Assembly (NCBI RefSeq): GCF_024506435.1
Contig: NZ_JANIET010000001.1
Span: 1,054,001-1,118,000 of the forward strand
Direction of reading: 5' to 3'
Length of the DNA: 64,000 bases
Source of the DNA: Pantoea trifolii
GTDB taxonomy: Bacteria > Pseudomonadota > Gammaproteobacteria > Enterobacterales > Enterobacteriaceae
A program made the translations under genes and the position numbers. The notes under the pieces were generated by a model, which worked only from the letters and a program-made list of their open reading frames with translations, was not told where the DNA came from and did not search any database. Below are positions 44,274 to 53,959 of this stretch, piece after piece. Position 1 is the stretch's first letter. Each line of letters opens with the position of its first letter.

Positions 44274-45306
44274 ATTGCAGTTCCCGCACCCAAGGCGCAA
44301 TTTCGCCGATATTCTGCTCTACCCACTGCGCATTGTAATAGGTGTCCGGATAGCGCTCACCGCTGTCACACAGCAATGTCACCAGAGAACCCTGCTCGCC
44401 GTTTTCCCGCATGCGTTTTGCCACTTGCATCATGCCCCAGAAGTTGGTGCCGGTTGAGGCGCCAGGACGACGTCCAAGCACCTTTTCCAACTGCAGCATC
44501 GCGGCGATGGTCGCGCCATCCGGCACTTTCATCATCTCGTCAATAACGTCGGGTAGAAACGACGGTTCGACGCGCGGACGGCCAATGCCTTCTATCAGGC
44601 TGCCGCGTTCGCTGCGCAACGTTTTGTCGCGGCTGTGCCAGTAGTCAAAGAACACCGAATGTTGCGGATCGACCACCAGCAGGCGCGTGTCATGGCCCTG
44701 ATAGCGGATATAGCGGCCCAGCGTTGCCGAGGTGCCGCCGGTACCGGCGCTCATGATTACCGTATGCGGCACCGGGAACGGTTCGTGTGACATCTGGCGG
44801 AAAATGCTTTCGGCGATATTGTTGTTGCCGCGCCAGTCAGTGGCGCGCTCGGCGTAGGTGAACTGGTCCATAAAGTGGCCATTCAGCTCACGCGCTAAAC
44901 GCTCGGATTCGCTGTACAGCTGGCAGGGATCGGCAACGAAATGGCACTCGCCACCGTAAAAACCAATCATCTCGATTTTGCGTTTTGCGGTGCTGGCCGG
45001 CATTACGGCGATAAACGGCAAACCAAGCAGGCGCGCGAAGTAAGCTTCCGATACCGCAGTACTGCCGGAAGAGGCTTCAATTATTGGCGTATTTTCGTGG
45101 ATCCAGCCGTTCGCCAGACCATAGAGAAACAGGGAACGCGCCAGGCGATGTTTTAAGCTGCCGCTGGGATGCGTGCTTTCATCTTTGAGATAGAAGTGAA
45201 TGCCAGGAAAATCATCCAGCTTAAAGCGGATCAAATGCGTATCCGCCGAGCGCTGAAAATCGGCGTTAATTTCATTGATGGCGTGGCGAACCCAGGGCGT
45301 TTGCAT
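44272..45306 (-). CDS. ccdA: PLP-dependent cysteine synthase-family enzyme, probable cysteine desulfhydrase CcdA
   Basis: A 344-residue fold-type II PLP enzyme. The cofactor Lys is Lys52 in [11 protein letters not shown], the substrate loop is [14 protein letters not shown], the phosphate-binding loop is [15 protein letters not shown], and [14 protein letters not shown] closes the family pattern. It is divergent from an Lrp-family regulator (start codons 115 bases apart). In Pantoea ananatis an enzyme of this class next to the ybaO/decR homologue was described as the cysteine-inducible desulfhydrase CcdA with regulator CcdR. Function is assigned by that context; a synthase activity cannot be excluded from sequence. 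It is absent at this position in E. coli. Confidence 0.75.
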   Translation of the reverse strand: MQTPWVRHAINEINADFQRSADTHLIRFKLDDFPGIHFYLKDESTHPSGSLKHRLARSLFLYGLANGWIHENTPIIEASSGSTAVSEAYFARLLGLPFIAVMPASTAKRKIEMIGFYGGECHFVADPCQLYSESERLARELNGHFMDQFTYAERATDWRGNNNIAESIFRQMSHEPFPVPHTVIMSAGTGGTSATLGRYIRYQGHDTRLLVVDPQHSVFFDYWHSRDKTLRSERGSLIEGIGRPRVEPSFLPDVIDEMMKVPDGATIAAMLQLEKVLGRRPGASTGTNFWGMMQVAKRMRENGEQGSLVTLLCDSGERYPDTYYNAQWVEQNIGEIAPWVRELQ

Positions 45307-45421
45307 GTGGTATTTCCGTAATCATTATTGCGCACAGTGTAAGGCACTGGCAGGAAAAAGAGGTTGCTAAAACCGCGCTATAATGGCGAGATTAGAGAAA
45401 AATTTTCTCCCGGAGTGGCAA

Positions 45422-45883
45422 ATGTTAGATAAAACTGACCGCACGTTGCTGGCAATACTGCAGCAGGATTGCACCTTGTCGCTGCAGACGTTGGCCGATG
45501 CGGTGAACCTCACCACCACGCCGTGCTGGAAACGCCTGAAAAAACTGGAAGATGATGGCATTATTCGTGCGCGCGTGGCGCTGGTGGACGGCGAAAAAAT
45601 CGGTCTGTCTCTCACTGCCTTTATGTTTGTCAAAACCCAGCAGCACAGCAGCGAGTGGTTTAAGCAATTTGTCGCCGTGGTGCAGCAAATGCCGGAAGTG
45701 ATGGCGTTTTATCGCATGGCGGGCGAGTACGATTATTTGCTGCGCATTCAGGTCGCGGACATGAAGAGTTATGACAGCTTTTATAAGCGTCTGGTGAACG
45801 GCGTGCCAGGACTGATGGATGTGACCTCCAGTTTTGCCATGGAAGAGATTAAATACACCACCGCCTTGCCGGTAGCGCCCTAG
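45422..45883 (+). CDS. decR: Lrp/AsnC-family cysteine-responsive regulator DecR (CcdR)
   Basis: A 153-residue Lrp-type protein: N-terminal helix-turn-helix ([24 protein letters not shown], in two parts) and a C-terminal RAM ligand domain ([16 protein letters not shown]). E. coli DecR (YbaO, 152) activates cysteine desulfidation genes in response to cysteine. ATG 45422 follows GGAG, and the open frame to 45383 is not conserved. It probably controls the divergent PLP enzyme. mdlA starts 23 bases downstream. Confidence 0.93.
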   Translation: MLDKTDRTLLAILQQDCTLSLQTLADAVNLTTTPCWKRLKKLEDDGIIRARVALVDGEKIGLSLTAFMFVKTQQHSSEWFKQFVAVVQQMPEVMAFYRMAGEYDYLLRIQVADMKSYDSFYKRLVNGVPGLMDVTSSFAMEEIKYTTALPVAP

Positions 45884-45906
45884 CGGGCACAGAAAGAGAC
45901 ACGCTT

Positions 45907-47676
45907 GTGCAATTATTCAGCCAGTTAAGTTGGTATTTCCTGCGCGAGTGGCGGCGATATCTGGGCGCCGTCAGCTTGCTGATCGTTATTGCCTTACTGC
46001 AATTACTGCCACCGCATGTGGTTGGCGTGATTGTCGACGGCGTTACCCAGCATGATTTAAGCGCCGGGCAGATCTTTATGTGGATCGGCGTGATGCTGGT
46101 GACGGCGGTGATCGTCTATCTGCTGCGCTATGTCTGGCGCGTGCTGCTGTTTGGCGCATCCTACCAATTAGCCGTTGAGCTACGTGAAGATTTCTATCGT
46201 CAACTTAGTCGTCAGCATCCGGCATTTTATCTGCGCCATCGCACTGGCGATCTGATTGCCCGCGCCACCAATGATGTGGATCGCGTGGTGTTTGCCGCCG
46301 GTGAAGGCGTGCTGACGTTGGTGGATTCGCTGGTGATGGGATTGGTGGTGCTGATTGTGATGAGCACCCAAATCAGCTGGGAACTGACGTTACTGGCGCT
46401 GATCCCGATGCCGATTATGGCCTTCGCCATTCAGAAAGATGGCGCACGCCTGCATCAGCGCTTCAAAGTGGCGCAGGCGGCGTTCTCCAGCCTGAACGAT
46501 CAAACCCAGGAAAGCCTGACCAGCATTCGCATGATCAAAGCCTTTGGCCTCGAAGATCATCAGTCGCAGCAGTTTGCTGGCATCGCTGCCGATACCGGCA
46601 AGAAAAACCTGCATGTGGCGCGCGTGGATGCGCGTTTTGATCCGATCATTTATATCGCCGTTGGCTTCTCCAACCTGCTGGCGATTGCCGGTGGCGGCTG
46701 GATGGTGTGGAACGGCAGCTTGACGCTCGGGCAGCTTACCAGCTTTGTGATGTACCTCGGCCTGATGATTTGGCCGATGCTGGCGCTGGCGTGGATGATC
46801 AACATCGTTGAGCGCGGCAGTGCGGCGTGGAGTCGTATCCGCTCCTTGCTGGCGGAAGCACCTGCAGTTGAAGATGGCGCGCAAGTGTTGCCACCCGAAC
46901 CTGGCGCAATGCAGGTTGCCATTCGTGAGTTTCGCTATCCGGCCAGTTCTGGTCCGGTGCTGAGCCATGTTAACTTCCAGCTAAAACCGGGCCAGATGCT
47001 CGGCTTATGCGGGCCAACCGGCTGCGGCAAGAGCACGCTGCTAAGCCTGATTCAGCGCCACTTCGACATCGATCAGGGCGATATTCGCTACCACAATACG
47101 CCGCTGCCGCAATTGCGACTCGATAGCTGGCGCAGTCGGTTGGCGGTGGTCAGCCAGACGCCGTTCCTGTTCTCCGACACCATCGCCGCCAATCTGGCGC
47201 TGGGTCGCCCGAATGCGACGCAGCAAGAGCTGGAGCGCGTGGCAAGCATGGCCTGCGTCCACGACGATATTCTGCGTCTGCCACAAGGTTATGAGACCGA
47301 AGTGGGCGAGCGCGGCGTGATGTTATCGGGCGGACAGAAGCAGCGCATTGCGATTGCACGCGCGCTGCTGCTGAATGCGGAAATCCTGATTCTGGATGAT
47401 GCGCTGTCGGCGGTTGATGGTCGCACTGAACATGACATCCTGCATAACCTGCGCCAATGGGGCAAAGGGCGCACCTTGATTATCAGCGCGCATCGTCTTT
47501 CGGCGCTCACCGAAGCTAGCGAAATTCTGGTGCTGCAGCAGGGCGCCGTGGCGCAGCGTGGCGATCATGACACTTTGGCGGCCAAAGAGGGCTGGTATCG
47601 CGATATGTATCGTTATCAGCAGCTGGAAGCCGCGCTGGATGACGATGAAGTGGCAGAAGGAGCAAGCCGTGGCTAA
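45907..47676 (+). CDS. mdlA: ABC exporter half-transporter MdlA
   Basis: MdlA is a multidrug-type half-transporter of 589 residues: six membrane helices (about 1-315) then an ATPase with Walker [10 protein letters not shown], signature LSGGQKQR, Walker [10 protein letters not shown]. The Walker B Asp is followed by Asp rather than Glu ([10 protein letters not shown]), which is the degenerate-site pattern of heterodimeric exporters. The GTG start is at 45907. It overlaps mdlB by 8 bases, so a heterodimer is expected. The substrate is unknown. Confidence 0.95.
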   Translation: MQLFSQLSWYFLREWRRYLGAVSLLIVIALLQLLPPHVVGVIVDGVTQHDLSAGQIFMWIGVMLVTAVIVYLLRYVWRVLLFGASYQLAVELREDFYRQLSRQHPAFYLRHRTGDLIARATNDVDRVVFAAGEGVLTLVDSLVMGLVVLIVMSTQISWELTLLALIPMPIMAFAIQKDGARLHQRFKVAQAAFSSLNDQTQESLTSIRMIKAFGLEDHQSQQFAGIAADTGKKNLHVARVDARFDPIIYIAVGFSNLLAIAGGGWMVWNGSLTLGQLTSFVMYLGLMIWPMLALAWMINIVERGSAAWSRIRSLLAEAPAVEDGAQVLPPEPGAMQVAIREFRYPASSGPVLSHVNFQLKPGQMLGLCGPTGCGKSTLLSLIQRHFDIDQGDIRYHNTPLPQLRLDSWRSRLAVVSQTPFLFSDTIAANLALGRPNATQQELERVASMACVHDDILRLPQGYETEVGERGVMLSGGQKQRIAIARALLLNAEILILDDALSAVDGRTEHDILHNLRQWGKGRTLIISAHRLSALTEASEILVLQQGAVAQRGDHDTLAAKEGWYRDMYRYQQLEAALDDDEVAEGASRG

Positions 47677-49444
47677 ATCACAACGTTTATGGCCGACGCT
47701 GAAACGTCTACTGGCGTATGGCAAACCGTGGCGTAAATCGCTGTGGCTGGCGGTCGGCATGCTGTGGATTGCTGCGGCGGCCGAAGTGACCGGGCCGGTG
47801 TTGGTGAGCTACTTCATCGATAATCTGGTGGCGAAACATCAGATGCCGTGGGGCATCGTCGCCAGCCTGCTGGTGGGCTTTATCCTGCTGCAATTGCTGG
47901 CTGCAGGTTTGCACTATTTTCAGGCATTGCTGTTTAACCGCGCGGCGATTGGCGTGGTGCAGCAATTGCGCGTAGACGTGATGAACGCGGCGTTGCGCCA
48001 GCCGCTTAGCGCCTTCGATACGCAGCCGGTCGGACAAATTATCTCGCGCGTTACCAATGACACCGAGGTGATCAAAGATCTCTACGTTACCGTGGTAGCA
48101 ACGGTGTTGCGCGCCGCCGCGTTGATTGGTGCGATGCTGGTGGCGATGTTCTCCCTCGACTGGCGCATGGCGCTGGTGGCGATCGTAATTTTCCCGCTGG
48201 TGCTGACGGTGATGCTGATTTATCAGCGCTTCAGTACGCCGATTGCGCGTCGCGTGCGCAGCTATCTGGCGGACATCAACAACGGCTTTAATGAAGTGAT
48301 CAACGGCATGAGCGTGATCCAGCAGTTCCGCCAGCAGGCGCGCTTTGGTGAGCGCATGGGCGAAGCCAGCCGTTCGCACTATCTGGCGCGGATGGAAACG
48401 CTGCGGCTGGATGGTTTTTTATTGCGCCCGTTGCTGAGTCTGTTTTCGGCCATGATTTTGTGCGGTTTGCTGATGCTGTTTAGCTTCGCCACGCCGGGCG
48501 TGTTTGAAGTTGGCGTGCTCTACGCCTTTATTACCTATCTTGGCCGCCTCAATGAACCGCTGATTGAACTCACCACGCAGCAGTCGATGCTGCAACAAGC
48601 GGTGGTGTCTGGCGAGCGCATCTTCGAACTGATGGATGCAGAGCAGCAAGGTTACGGCAGCGATATTCAGCCGCTGGCCTCGGGCAGCATTTCGCTGCGC
48701 GATGTGAGCTTTGCCTATCGCGATAATCGCGATGTGCTCAGCAACATCAATCTTGAAGTGCCCGCGCGTCATTTTGTTGCGCTGGTGGGGCATACCGGCA
48801 GCGGGAAAAGTACGCTGGCGAATTTGCTGATGGGCTATTACCCGGTGACGCGCGGCAGCATTGAGCTGGATGGTCGCCCGCTGCCCCAGCTGTCGCACGC
48901 CGCCTTACGTCAAAGCGTTGCGATGGTGCAACAGGATCCGGTGGTGCTGGCGGATTCGCTACTGGCCAACGTGCGCTTAGGGCGCGATATCCCGGAAGAG
49001 CAAGTGTGGCAGGCGCTGGAGACGGTACAGTTGGCACCGCTGGCGCGCAGCATGGCGGACGGCATCCATACGCGTTTAGGCGAGCAGGGCAATAATCTGT
49101 CGGTTGGGCAGAAACAGCTACTGGCGCTGGCGCGCGTGTTGGTGTCATTGCCGCAGATCCTGATCCTCGACGAAGCCACGGCCAATATCGATTCCGGTAC
49201 GGAACAGGCGATTCAGCACGCGTTACGTGCACTACGCCAGCACAGCACGCTGGTGGTGATCGCGCATCGCCTTTCCACCATCACCGAAGCCGATCAGATT
49301 TTAGTGCTGCATCGCGGTCAGGTGGTGGAGCGCGGTACGCATGCTGAGCTGCTGGCCGAGCAGGGCCGCTACTGGCAGATGTATCAGCTGCAGCAGGCCG
49401 GCGATGAACTCGCGGCGGGCATCCCCGTACAAGCTGAAGGGTGA
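47669..49444 (+). CDS. mdlB: ABC exporter half-transporter MdlB
   Basis: The partner of MdlA, 591 residues from GTG 47669, which has AAGGAG 7 bases upstream and gives (M)[20 protein letters not shown], matching E. coli. The longer open frame inside mdlA is not used. The ATPase has Walker [10 protein letters not shown], a variant signature LSVGQKQL, and a canonical catalytic Glu in ILILDEATA, which complements the Glu-less site of MdlA. Confidence 0.95.
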   Translation: MAKSQRLWPTLKRLLAYGKPWRKSLWLAVGMLWIAAAAEVTGPVLVSYFIDNLVAKHQMPWGIVASLLVGFILLQLLAAGLHYFQALLFNRAAIGVVQQLRVDVMNAALRQPLSAFDTQPVGQIISRVTNDTEVIKDLYVTVVATVLRAAALIGAMLVAMFSLDWRMALVAIVIFPLVLTVMLIYQRFSTPIARRVRSYLADINNGFNEVINGMSVIQQFRQQARFGERMGEASRSHYLARMETLRLDGFLLRPLLSLFSAMILCGLLMLFSFATPGVFEVGVLYAFITYLGRLNEPLIELTTQQSMLQQAVVSGERIFELMDAEQQGYGSDIQPLASGSISLRDVSFAYRDNRDVLSNINLEVPARHFVALVGHTGSGKSTLANLLMGYYPVTRGSIELDGRPLPQLSHAALRQSVAMVQQDPVVLADSLLANVRLGRDIPEEQVWQALETVQLAPLARSMADGIHTRLGEQGNNLSVGQKQLLALARVLVSLPQILILDEATANIDSGTEQAIQHALRALRQHSTLVVIAHRLSTITEADQILVLHRGQVVERGTHAELLAEQGRYWQMYQLQQAGDELAAGIPVQAEG

Positions 49445-49508
49445 ATTGCACCTTTTTTGCACAGTTTTATCGGAATGTTCTGTATTGATGCACTTCTTTG
49501 AGGCTTGA

Positions 49509-49525
49509 AGCACCAAAGAAGTGCA
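49509..49525. promoter_or_regulatory. NtrC-like enhancer site upstream of glnK
   Basis: A 17-bp segment beginning AGCACC and ending AGTGCA agrees with the NtrC consensus TGCACCAACATGGTGCA at 13 positions. It is part of a larger perfect inverted repeat (TGCACTTCTTTG at 49489-49500, CAAAGAAGTGCA at 49514-49525). A weaker TGCACC half-site lies at 49447-49452. It sits about 110 bases upstream of the sigma-54 promoter. Confidence 0.65.
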
Positions 49526-49632
49526 ATATTGCAACACCTTTCCTACACCTCCTCCCCAATCTGCGCTCTGCTTCACATAACGAAGCGTGATGCAGCGCGC
49601 CTATGCTACTGACATTCCCCTTTTTTTACTTA

Positions 49633-49648
49633 TGGCACAGCCTTTGCT
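49633..49648 (+). promoter_or_regulatory. sigma-54 promoter of glnK-amtB
   Basis: TGGCAC-N5-TTGCT, a perfect match to the -24/-12 consensus. Transcription would start near 49659, 45 bases before the glnK start. Nitrogen-starvation control through NtrC is expected, as in E. coli. Confidence 0.92.
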
Positions 49649-49703
49649 TATATCCCTACGTGTCCGCGAAGACTCACTCAATTTCTTATCCGGAGGGGAA
49701 CGT

Positions 49704-50042
49704 ATGAAGCTGGTTACCGTGGTAATCAAACCATTTAAGCTGGAGGACGTGCGTGAAGCCTTATCCTCTATTGGCATTCAGGGACTGACAGTTACCGAGG
49801 TTAAAGGTTTCGGTCGCCAGAAAGGTCACGCAGAGCTTTATCGCGGTGCCGAGTACAGCGTTAACTTCCTGCCTAAAGTAAAAATTGATATCGCTATTGC
49901 GGACGACCAACTTGATGAAGTGGTCGATGTCATCAGCAAAGCCGCGTATACCGGCAAAATTGGCGACGGCAAGATTTTCGTCGCAGAACTGCAGCGCGTC
50001 ATTCGTATTCGTACCGGCGAGACCGACGAAGCAGCACTGTAA
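49704..50042 (+). CDS. glnK: PII signal-transduction protein GlnK
   Basis: GlnK is a trimeric PII protein that blocks AmtB when ammonium is plentiful. The 112 residues from ATG 49704 (behind GGAGGGGAACGT) carry the T-loop uridylylation site Tyr51 (ELYRGAEYSVNF) and the C-terminal signature GKIGDGKIFV. The 39 further codons open upstream run over the promoter. It is cotranscribed with amtB. Confidence 0.98.
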   Translation: MKLVTVVIKPFKLEDVREALSSIGIQGLTVTEVKGFGRQKGHAELYRGAEYSVNFLPKVKIDIAIADDQLDEVVDVISKAAYTGKIGDGKIFVAELQRVIRIRTGETDEAAL

Positions 50043-50075
50043 CTGGGGCTCTGAATTGTGATGGGATGGAAAGAA

Positions 50076-51365
50076 ATGAATAAACTGATAACGAAGTTGG
50101 GCCTCACCAGCCTTGCGCTGTTACCTTCTCTGGCGATGGCGGCAGCGCCTGCCGTCGCGGATAAAGCCGATAACGCCTTTATGATGATCTGTACCGCGCT
50201 GGTACTGTTTATGTCGATTCCAGGCATTGCGCTGTTCTACGGCGGTTTGATCCGCGGTAAGAACGTGCTGTCGATGTTGACGCAGGTGGCAGTGACCTTC
50301 TCGCTGGTGTGCGTGCTGTGGGTGATTTACGGCTACTCGCTGGCCTTCAGTGAAGGCAACTCCTTCTTCGGTAGCTTCCAGTGGGCGATGCTGAAAAATA
50401 TTGAGCTGAAAGCGGTGATGGGCAGCTTCTATCAGTACATTCACGTCGCGTTCCAGGCTTCCTTCGCCTGTATCACCGTCGGTCTGATTGTCGGTGCGCT
50501 GGCTGAACGTATTCGCTTCTCCGCAGTACTGATTTTCGTGGTGGTTTGGCTGACGCTGGCTTATCTGCCAATCGCACATATGGTGTGGGCAGGTGGCTTG
50601 CTGGCGCAAGATGGCGCGCTCGACTTCGCGGGCGGCACCGTGGTTCACATCAACGCCGCCGTTGCTGGCCTGGTGGGTGCTTACCTGGTGGGCAAACGTG
50701 CTGGTTTCGGCAAAGAAGCCTTCAAACCACACAACCTGCCGATGGTGTTCCTTGGTACCGCGATTCTGTATGTGGGCTGGTTCGGCTTCAACGCCGGTTC
50801 TGCTTCCTCAGCTAACGAAATCGCTGCGCTGGCGTTCCTGAATACCGTAGTGGCTACGGCGGGTGCAGTCCTGTCGTGGGTGTTCGGCGAGTGGGCGGTA
50901 CGTGGTAAACCTTCTCTGCTCGGTGCGTGTTCAGGCTTCATCGCTGGTCTGGTCGCGATTACCCCAGCTTGTGGTTATGTCGGTGTCGGCGGCGCGCTGA
51001 TTATCGGTCTGGCGGGTGGTTTAGCCGGTCTGTGGGGCGTAACGACCCTGAAGAAATGGCTGCGTGTTGATGACCCATGTGATGTGTTCGGAGTGCACGG
51101 CGTGTGTGGCATCCTCGGTTGTATCCTGACCGGCGTGTTCGCCTCCTCTTCACTGGGCGGCGTAGGCTACGCAGAAGGCGTGACCATGGGCCATCAGGTT
51201 TGGATTCAGCTGTTCAGCGTGGGCGTAACCATCGTCTGGACTGCGGTTGTGGCCTTCATCGGCTTCAAACTGGCGGATATGATTGTTGGCCTGCGTGTTC
51301 CGGAAGATCAGGAACGTGAAGGTCTGGATGTGAACAGCCACGGCGAGAACGCTTACAACCAGTAA
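50076..51365 (+). CDS. amtB: ammonium transporter AmtB
   Basis: AmtB conducts ammonium/ammonia across the inner membrane. The 429 residues have a cleavable signal peptide (ALLPSLAMA), eleven membrane helices, and the pore His pair in PIAHMVWAGG and FGVHGVCG. The C-terminal tail GLRVPEDQEREGLDV contacts GlnK. I chose ATG 50076 by alignment with the E. coli N-terminus; GTG/ATG at 50058/50061 are in-frame alternatives. Confidence 0.97.
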   Translation: MNKLITKLGLTSLALLPSLAMAAAPAVADKADNAFMMICTALVLFMSIPGIALFYGGLIRGKNVLSMLTQVAVTFSLVCVLWVIYGYSLAFSEGNSFFGSFQWAMLKNIELKAVMGSFYQYIHVAFQASFACITVGLIVGALAERIRFSAVLIFVVVWLTLAYLPIAHMVWAGGLLAQDGALDFAGGTVVHINAAVAGLVGAYLVGKRAGFGKEAFKPHNLPMVFLGTAILYVGWFGFNAGSASSANEIAALAFLNTVVATAGAVLSWVFGEWAVRGKPSLLGACSGFIAGLVAITPACGYVGVGGALIIGLAGGLAGLWGVTTLKKWLRVDDPCDVFGVHGVCGILGCILTGVFASSSLGGVGYAEGVTMGHQVWIQLFSVGVTIVWTAVVAFIGFKLADMIVGLRVPEDQEREGLDVNSHGENAYNQ

Positions 51366-51412
51366 CAGCCGGGCTGAAGAAGAGCAGTGCGCTAAAATTA
51401 TAAAAAGCAGAA

Positions 51413-51438
51413 GGGGCGATAATATCGCCCCTTTTTTT
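51413..51438. terminator. bidirectional intrinsic terminator between amtB and tesB
   Basis: GGGGCGAT-AAT-ATCGCCCC followed by seven T on the + strand, with A/C-rich complement on the other. It lies at the convergent ends of amtB and tesB. Confidence 0.85.
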
Positions 51439-52300
51439 ATGCGTCGCGTTGGCGCATCACGCCTTCCTGTACCGTAGTCGCCACCAGTCGGCCATCCTGG
51501 GCATAAAACTCGCCACGCACAAAACCGCGCGCGCCCGAGGCGGAGGTGCTCACCACGCTGTACAGCAGCCATTCAGACAAGTCGAACGGGCGATGGAACC
51601 ACATTGAGTGATCGATGGTGGCAACCTGCATATCGGCTTCGAGGAAGCCTTTACCGTGCGGCTGCAGCGCCACCGGCAGAAAGTTGAGATCCGAGGCATA
51701 TCCCAAAAGGTATTGATGGATACGGCGATCGGTAGGTAACTCGCCGTTTGCACGAATCCACACCTGACGCAGCGGCTCATCGACATGGCCTTTTAGCGGG
51801 TTATGAATCTGTACCGGACGAATATCCAGCGGCCGCTCGGCGAGGAATTTTTCTTTCAGTTTGAGTGGCAGATGAGCGGCCAGCTTTTTTGCCAAATCCT
51901 GTTCCGATGGCAGATTATCTGGGCCCGGCACCTGCGGCATGCTGTTCTGGTGCTCGAAGCCGCTTTCAGGTGCCTGGAACGAGGCGGTCATGTAGAAGAT
52001 CGGTTGGCCATTCTGTACCGCGCTGACGCGGCGTGCGCTGAAGCTTTTGCCGTCACGCAGCGTTTCGACATCGTAAATAATGGCTTTTTGGCTATCGCCT
52101 GGACGCAGAAAGTAGCTGTGGAAAGAGTGAATGATGCGCTCTTCCGGCACCGTTTGTTTCGCCGCATACAGCGCCTGGCCAACCACCTGACCACCAAACA
52201 CCTGGCGCAGACCAAGATCTTCGCTCTGACCACGAAACAGGCCTTCTTCCAGTTTTTCCAGATTTAACAAATTAAGCAGGTTGTGCAGTGCCTGACTCAT
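51437..52300 (-). CDS. tesB: acyl-CoA thioesterase II
   Basis: TesB hydrolyses medium- and long-chain acyl-CoAs and is a double-hotdog protein. From ATG 52300 ([20 protein letters not shown]) it has 287 residues, close to E. coli (286). Blocks include [29 protein letters not shown] and [11 protein letters not shown] with the catalytic Asp. The frame stays open to 52360 but is not conserved there. The 205 bases upstream hold no other gene. Confidence 0.96.
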   Translation of the reverse strand: MSQALHNLLNLLNLEKLEEGLFRGQSEDLGLRQVFGGQVVGQALYAAKQTVPEERIIHSFHSYFLRPGDSQKAIIYDVETLRDGKSFSARRVSAVQNGQPIFYMTASFQAPESGFEHQNSMPQVPGPDNLPSEQDLAKKLAAHLPLKLKEKFLAERPLDIRPVQIHNPLKGHVDEPLRQVWIRANGELPTDRRIHQYLLGYASDLNFLPVALQPHGKGFLEADMQVATIDHSMWFHRPFDLSEWLLYSVVSTSASGARGFVRGEFYAQDGRLVATTVQEGVMRQRDA

Positions 52301-52505
52301 AGCGGATTCCTCAGCGTGACTAATCGCGTCAGTGTGAAAGATCCGACCAGTTTCCGTCAATGATTTTGCCGCTATTTCAGCGGGCTGGCGGAGGGTTTAG
52401 GCGCAATGCCGATATTTGTGCCAGAATTAAGGTCATTCGGCGGCTGAAAAGCTAAGCAATGAATTTACCGCCGACAATCATAGTGTTCATAAGGAGACGA
52501 CATCG

Positions 52506-53063
52506 ATGAAACTCTGGCAAGTTATTAGCGGTATGACCCTGGCTGCGGCGATTACCGGTTGTGCGGACCACAGTAAGCCGGTAGCCACACCTACACTCGG
52601 CTCAGCGGTAGCGGGGCAGCAGGCCGCCATTGCGCAGCCTAATGTTAGTGGTTCGGTGTATATCCGCCAGCGCATCGCGCTGCCACCGGATTCCGTGCTA
52701 ACTGTGACGCTGTCTGATGCATCGCTGGCCGATGCGCCTTCGAAAGTGCTGTCGCAGCGCGTGGTGCGTACGGAAGGGAAACAGTCACCGTTCCAGTTTG
52801 TTCTGCCGTTCAATCCGGCTGACATCCAGCCGAACGCGCGCATTCTGTTAAGTGCGGCGATTTCAATTGATGGCAAGCTGGCGTTTATCACCGATACGGT
52901 GAAACCGGTGATTAATCAGGGCGGAACAAAAGCCGAACTGCTGTTGGTTCCTGTGACTAACGTCGCGATGCAAACCCAGCCGGGTGCCGCAACAACCGTG
53001 CCTTCGACTTCACCTACGCAGGTGACGCCATCGTCTTCGGTGCCGGCACCGACGAGTATGTAA
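52506..53063 (+). CDS. ybaY: YbaY family lipoprotein
   Basis: A 185-residue lipoprotein of the YbaY/HslJ-associated type. The signal peptide ends in AAITGC. One domain has VSGSVYIRQRIALPPDSVLT and NPADIQPNARILLSAAI, then a Thr/Ser/Pro-rich tail (VPSTSPTQVTPSSSVPAP). E. coli YbaY is similar in length (190) and place (between tesB and ybaZ) and is of unknown function. A GGAGACG ribosome site precedes 52506. Confidence 0.93.
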   Translation: MKLWQVISGMTLAAAITGCADHSKPVATPTLGSAVAGQQAAIAQPNVSGSVYIRQRIALPPDSVLTVTLSDASLADAPSKVLSQRVVRTEGKQSPFQFVLPFNPADIQPNARILLSAAISIDGKLAFITDTVKPVINQGGTKAELLLVPVTNVAMQTQPGAATTVPSTSPTQVTPSSSVPAPTSM

Positions 53064-53074
53064 CTTCGATTGAT

Positions 53075-53193
53075 GGGACGAGAGAGCGCCGGAAGTCATC
53101 ATTGTTCCGTAAAGTCGCTGTCTCGTCCCTGATCGCTCGGCACACGCCATCCATGGCGTGTGACGCTTTACTCCACAACGATGACTTCCGGCG
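53075..53193. repeat. structured intergenic palindromic element
   Basis: About 119 bases with nested inverted repeats. An arm CGCCGGAAGTCATC at 53087-53100 pairs with GATGACTTCCGGCG at 53180-53193. GGGACGAGA at 53075-53083 is complementary to TCTCGTCCC at 53121-53129. The centre has a perfect hairpin CACACGCCAT-CC-ATGGCGTGTG at 53141-53162. It lies between the convergent ybaY and atl. It does not resemble ERIC or REP as I know them and is probably a lineage-specific intergenic repeat. Confidence 0.6.
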
Positions 53194-53244
53194 TGTTAAG
53201 TTCAGTGCGGTTTGTGGCGGGCTTGTGCGCGACATATCGCACCG

Positions 53245-53556
53245 CTAAATTTCCCAACGATACTTTTCCAGCTCAATCTCGCCAGCATCGCTCACTTCAA
53301 TGCCTTCCGCTTCCAGCGCATCACGCTGACGAAACAGATCGTTGCCCTGCAGCGAAATCCTGCCGTGACGATTAATAACGCGAAACCAGGGTAACTTACT
53401 GCCTTCCGGCAAACGACGTAATACGCCACCTACCTGACGCGCCGCACGTGGCGATCCGGCCAGTTGTGCAACATCACCATAAGTGGTGACCTTTCCTGGC
53501 GGAATGGCTGCGACAATTTGCCACACGCGCTCGGAGAAATTGTTTTGGTCGCTCAT
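53245..53556 (-). CDS. atl: alkyltransferase-like DNA-binding protein Atl (YbaZ)
   Basis: ATL proteins bind O6-alkylguanine like MGMT but lack the acceptor Cys and flag the lesion for excision repair. From ATG 53556 the product has 103 residues (MSDQNNFSERVWQIVAAIP), with the recognition helix SPRAARQVGGVLRRLPEG. The active-site motif is PWFRVINRHG, with Trp where MGMT has Cys. Phe after the Trp also occurs in other ATLs. The open frame to 53724 would run into the ffs promoter. Confidence 0.94.
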   Translation of the reverse strand: MSDQNNFSERVWQIVAAIPPGKVTTYGDVAQLAGSPRAARQVGGVLRRLPEGSKLPWFRVINRHGRISLQGNDLFRQRDALEAEGIEVSDAGEIELEKYRWEI

Positions 53557-53665
53557 ATGCGCACCTATTTTCAGCAGGAAAGGGCAAACTTTAGCATGCA
53601 GAAGGGTAGACATCAGCGCATTGCTGTGTGCTTGTGCAAGAAACCAACGGTTGTCGGGCCTGCGC

Positions 53666-53694
53666 TTGCAATTGCCAGGGGCATACTTGATAAT
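53666..53694 (+). promoter_or_regulatory. sigma-70 promoter of ffs
   Basis: TTGCAA, 17 bases, GATAAT, with a GC-rich discriminator (GCCTGCGC). The start near 53701 leaves about 24 bases before the mature 4.5S 5' end, matching the RNase P-removed leader known in E. coli. Confidence 0.75.
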
Positions 53695-53725
53695 GCCTGC
53701 GCTCTCGAAATGAGGGCTTGTCAAT

Positions 53726-53838
53726 GGGGGCCCTGTTGGTTCTCCCGCAATGCTAACTTGTGAACTCGGTCAGATCCGGAAGGAAGCAGCCGCAGCAGGC
53801 GACGCGTGTGCCGGGATGTAGCTGGCAGGGCCCCCACC
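53726..53838 (+). ncRNA. ffs: 4.5S RNA of the signal recognition particle
   Basis: SRP RNA binds Ffh and targets membrane proteins cotranslationally. The terminal helix GGGGGCCCTG pairs with CAGGGCCCCC. The conserved apical part includes GGTCAGATCCGGAAGGAAGC followed by AGCCGCAGCAGG and GTGTGCCGGGATGTAGCTGG. The whole molecule is near the 114-nt E. coli length. It lies divergent from atl, as in E. coli; the pdeB-ylaC-maa genes that follow there are absent here. The 3' end is estimated within a few bases. Confidence 0.96.
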
Positions 53839-53959
53839 ATTTTGTACCCGCCTACTACTCCACAGAATTTTACGCACAGAGAAATCTGGCAATCCTTTGC
53901 CTGTGAATCAATCCTTGATTAATACGATGATGGTGCAGATCGGCTGTTAGGGGAAAAAC

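Noticed and set aside
53245..53724. Longer N-terminus for the ATL protein (159 residues)
   Set aside because: The extra 56 residues would overlap the ffs promoter and have no family similarity; the conserved domain begins near the Met at 53556.
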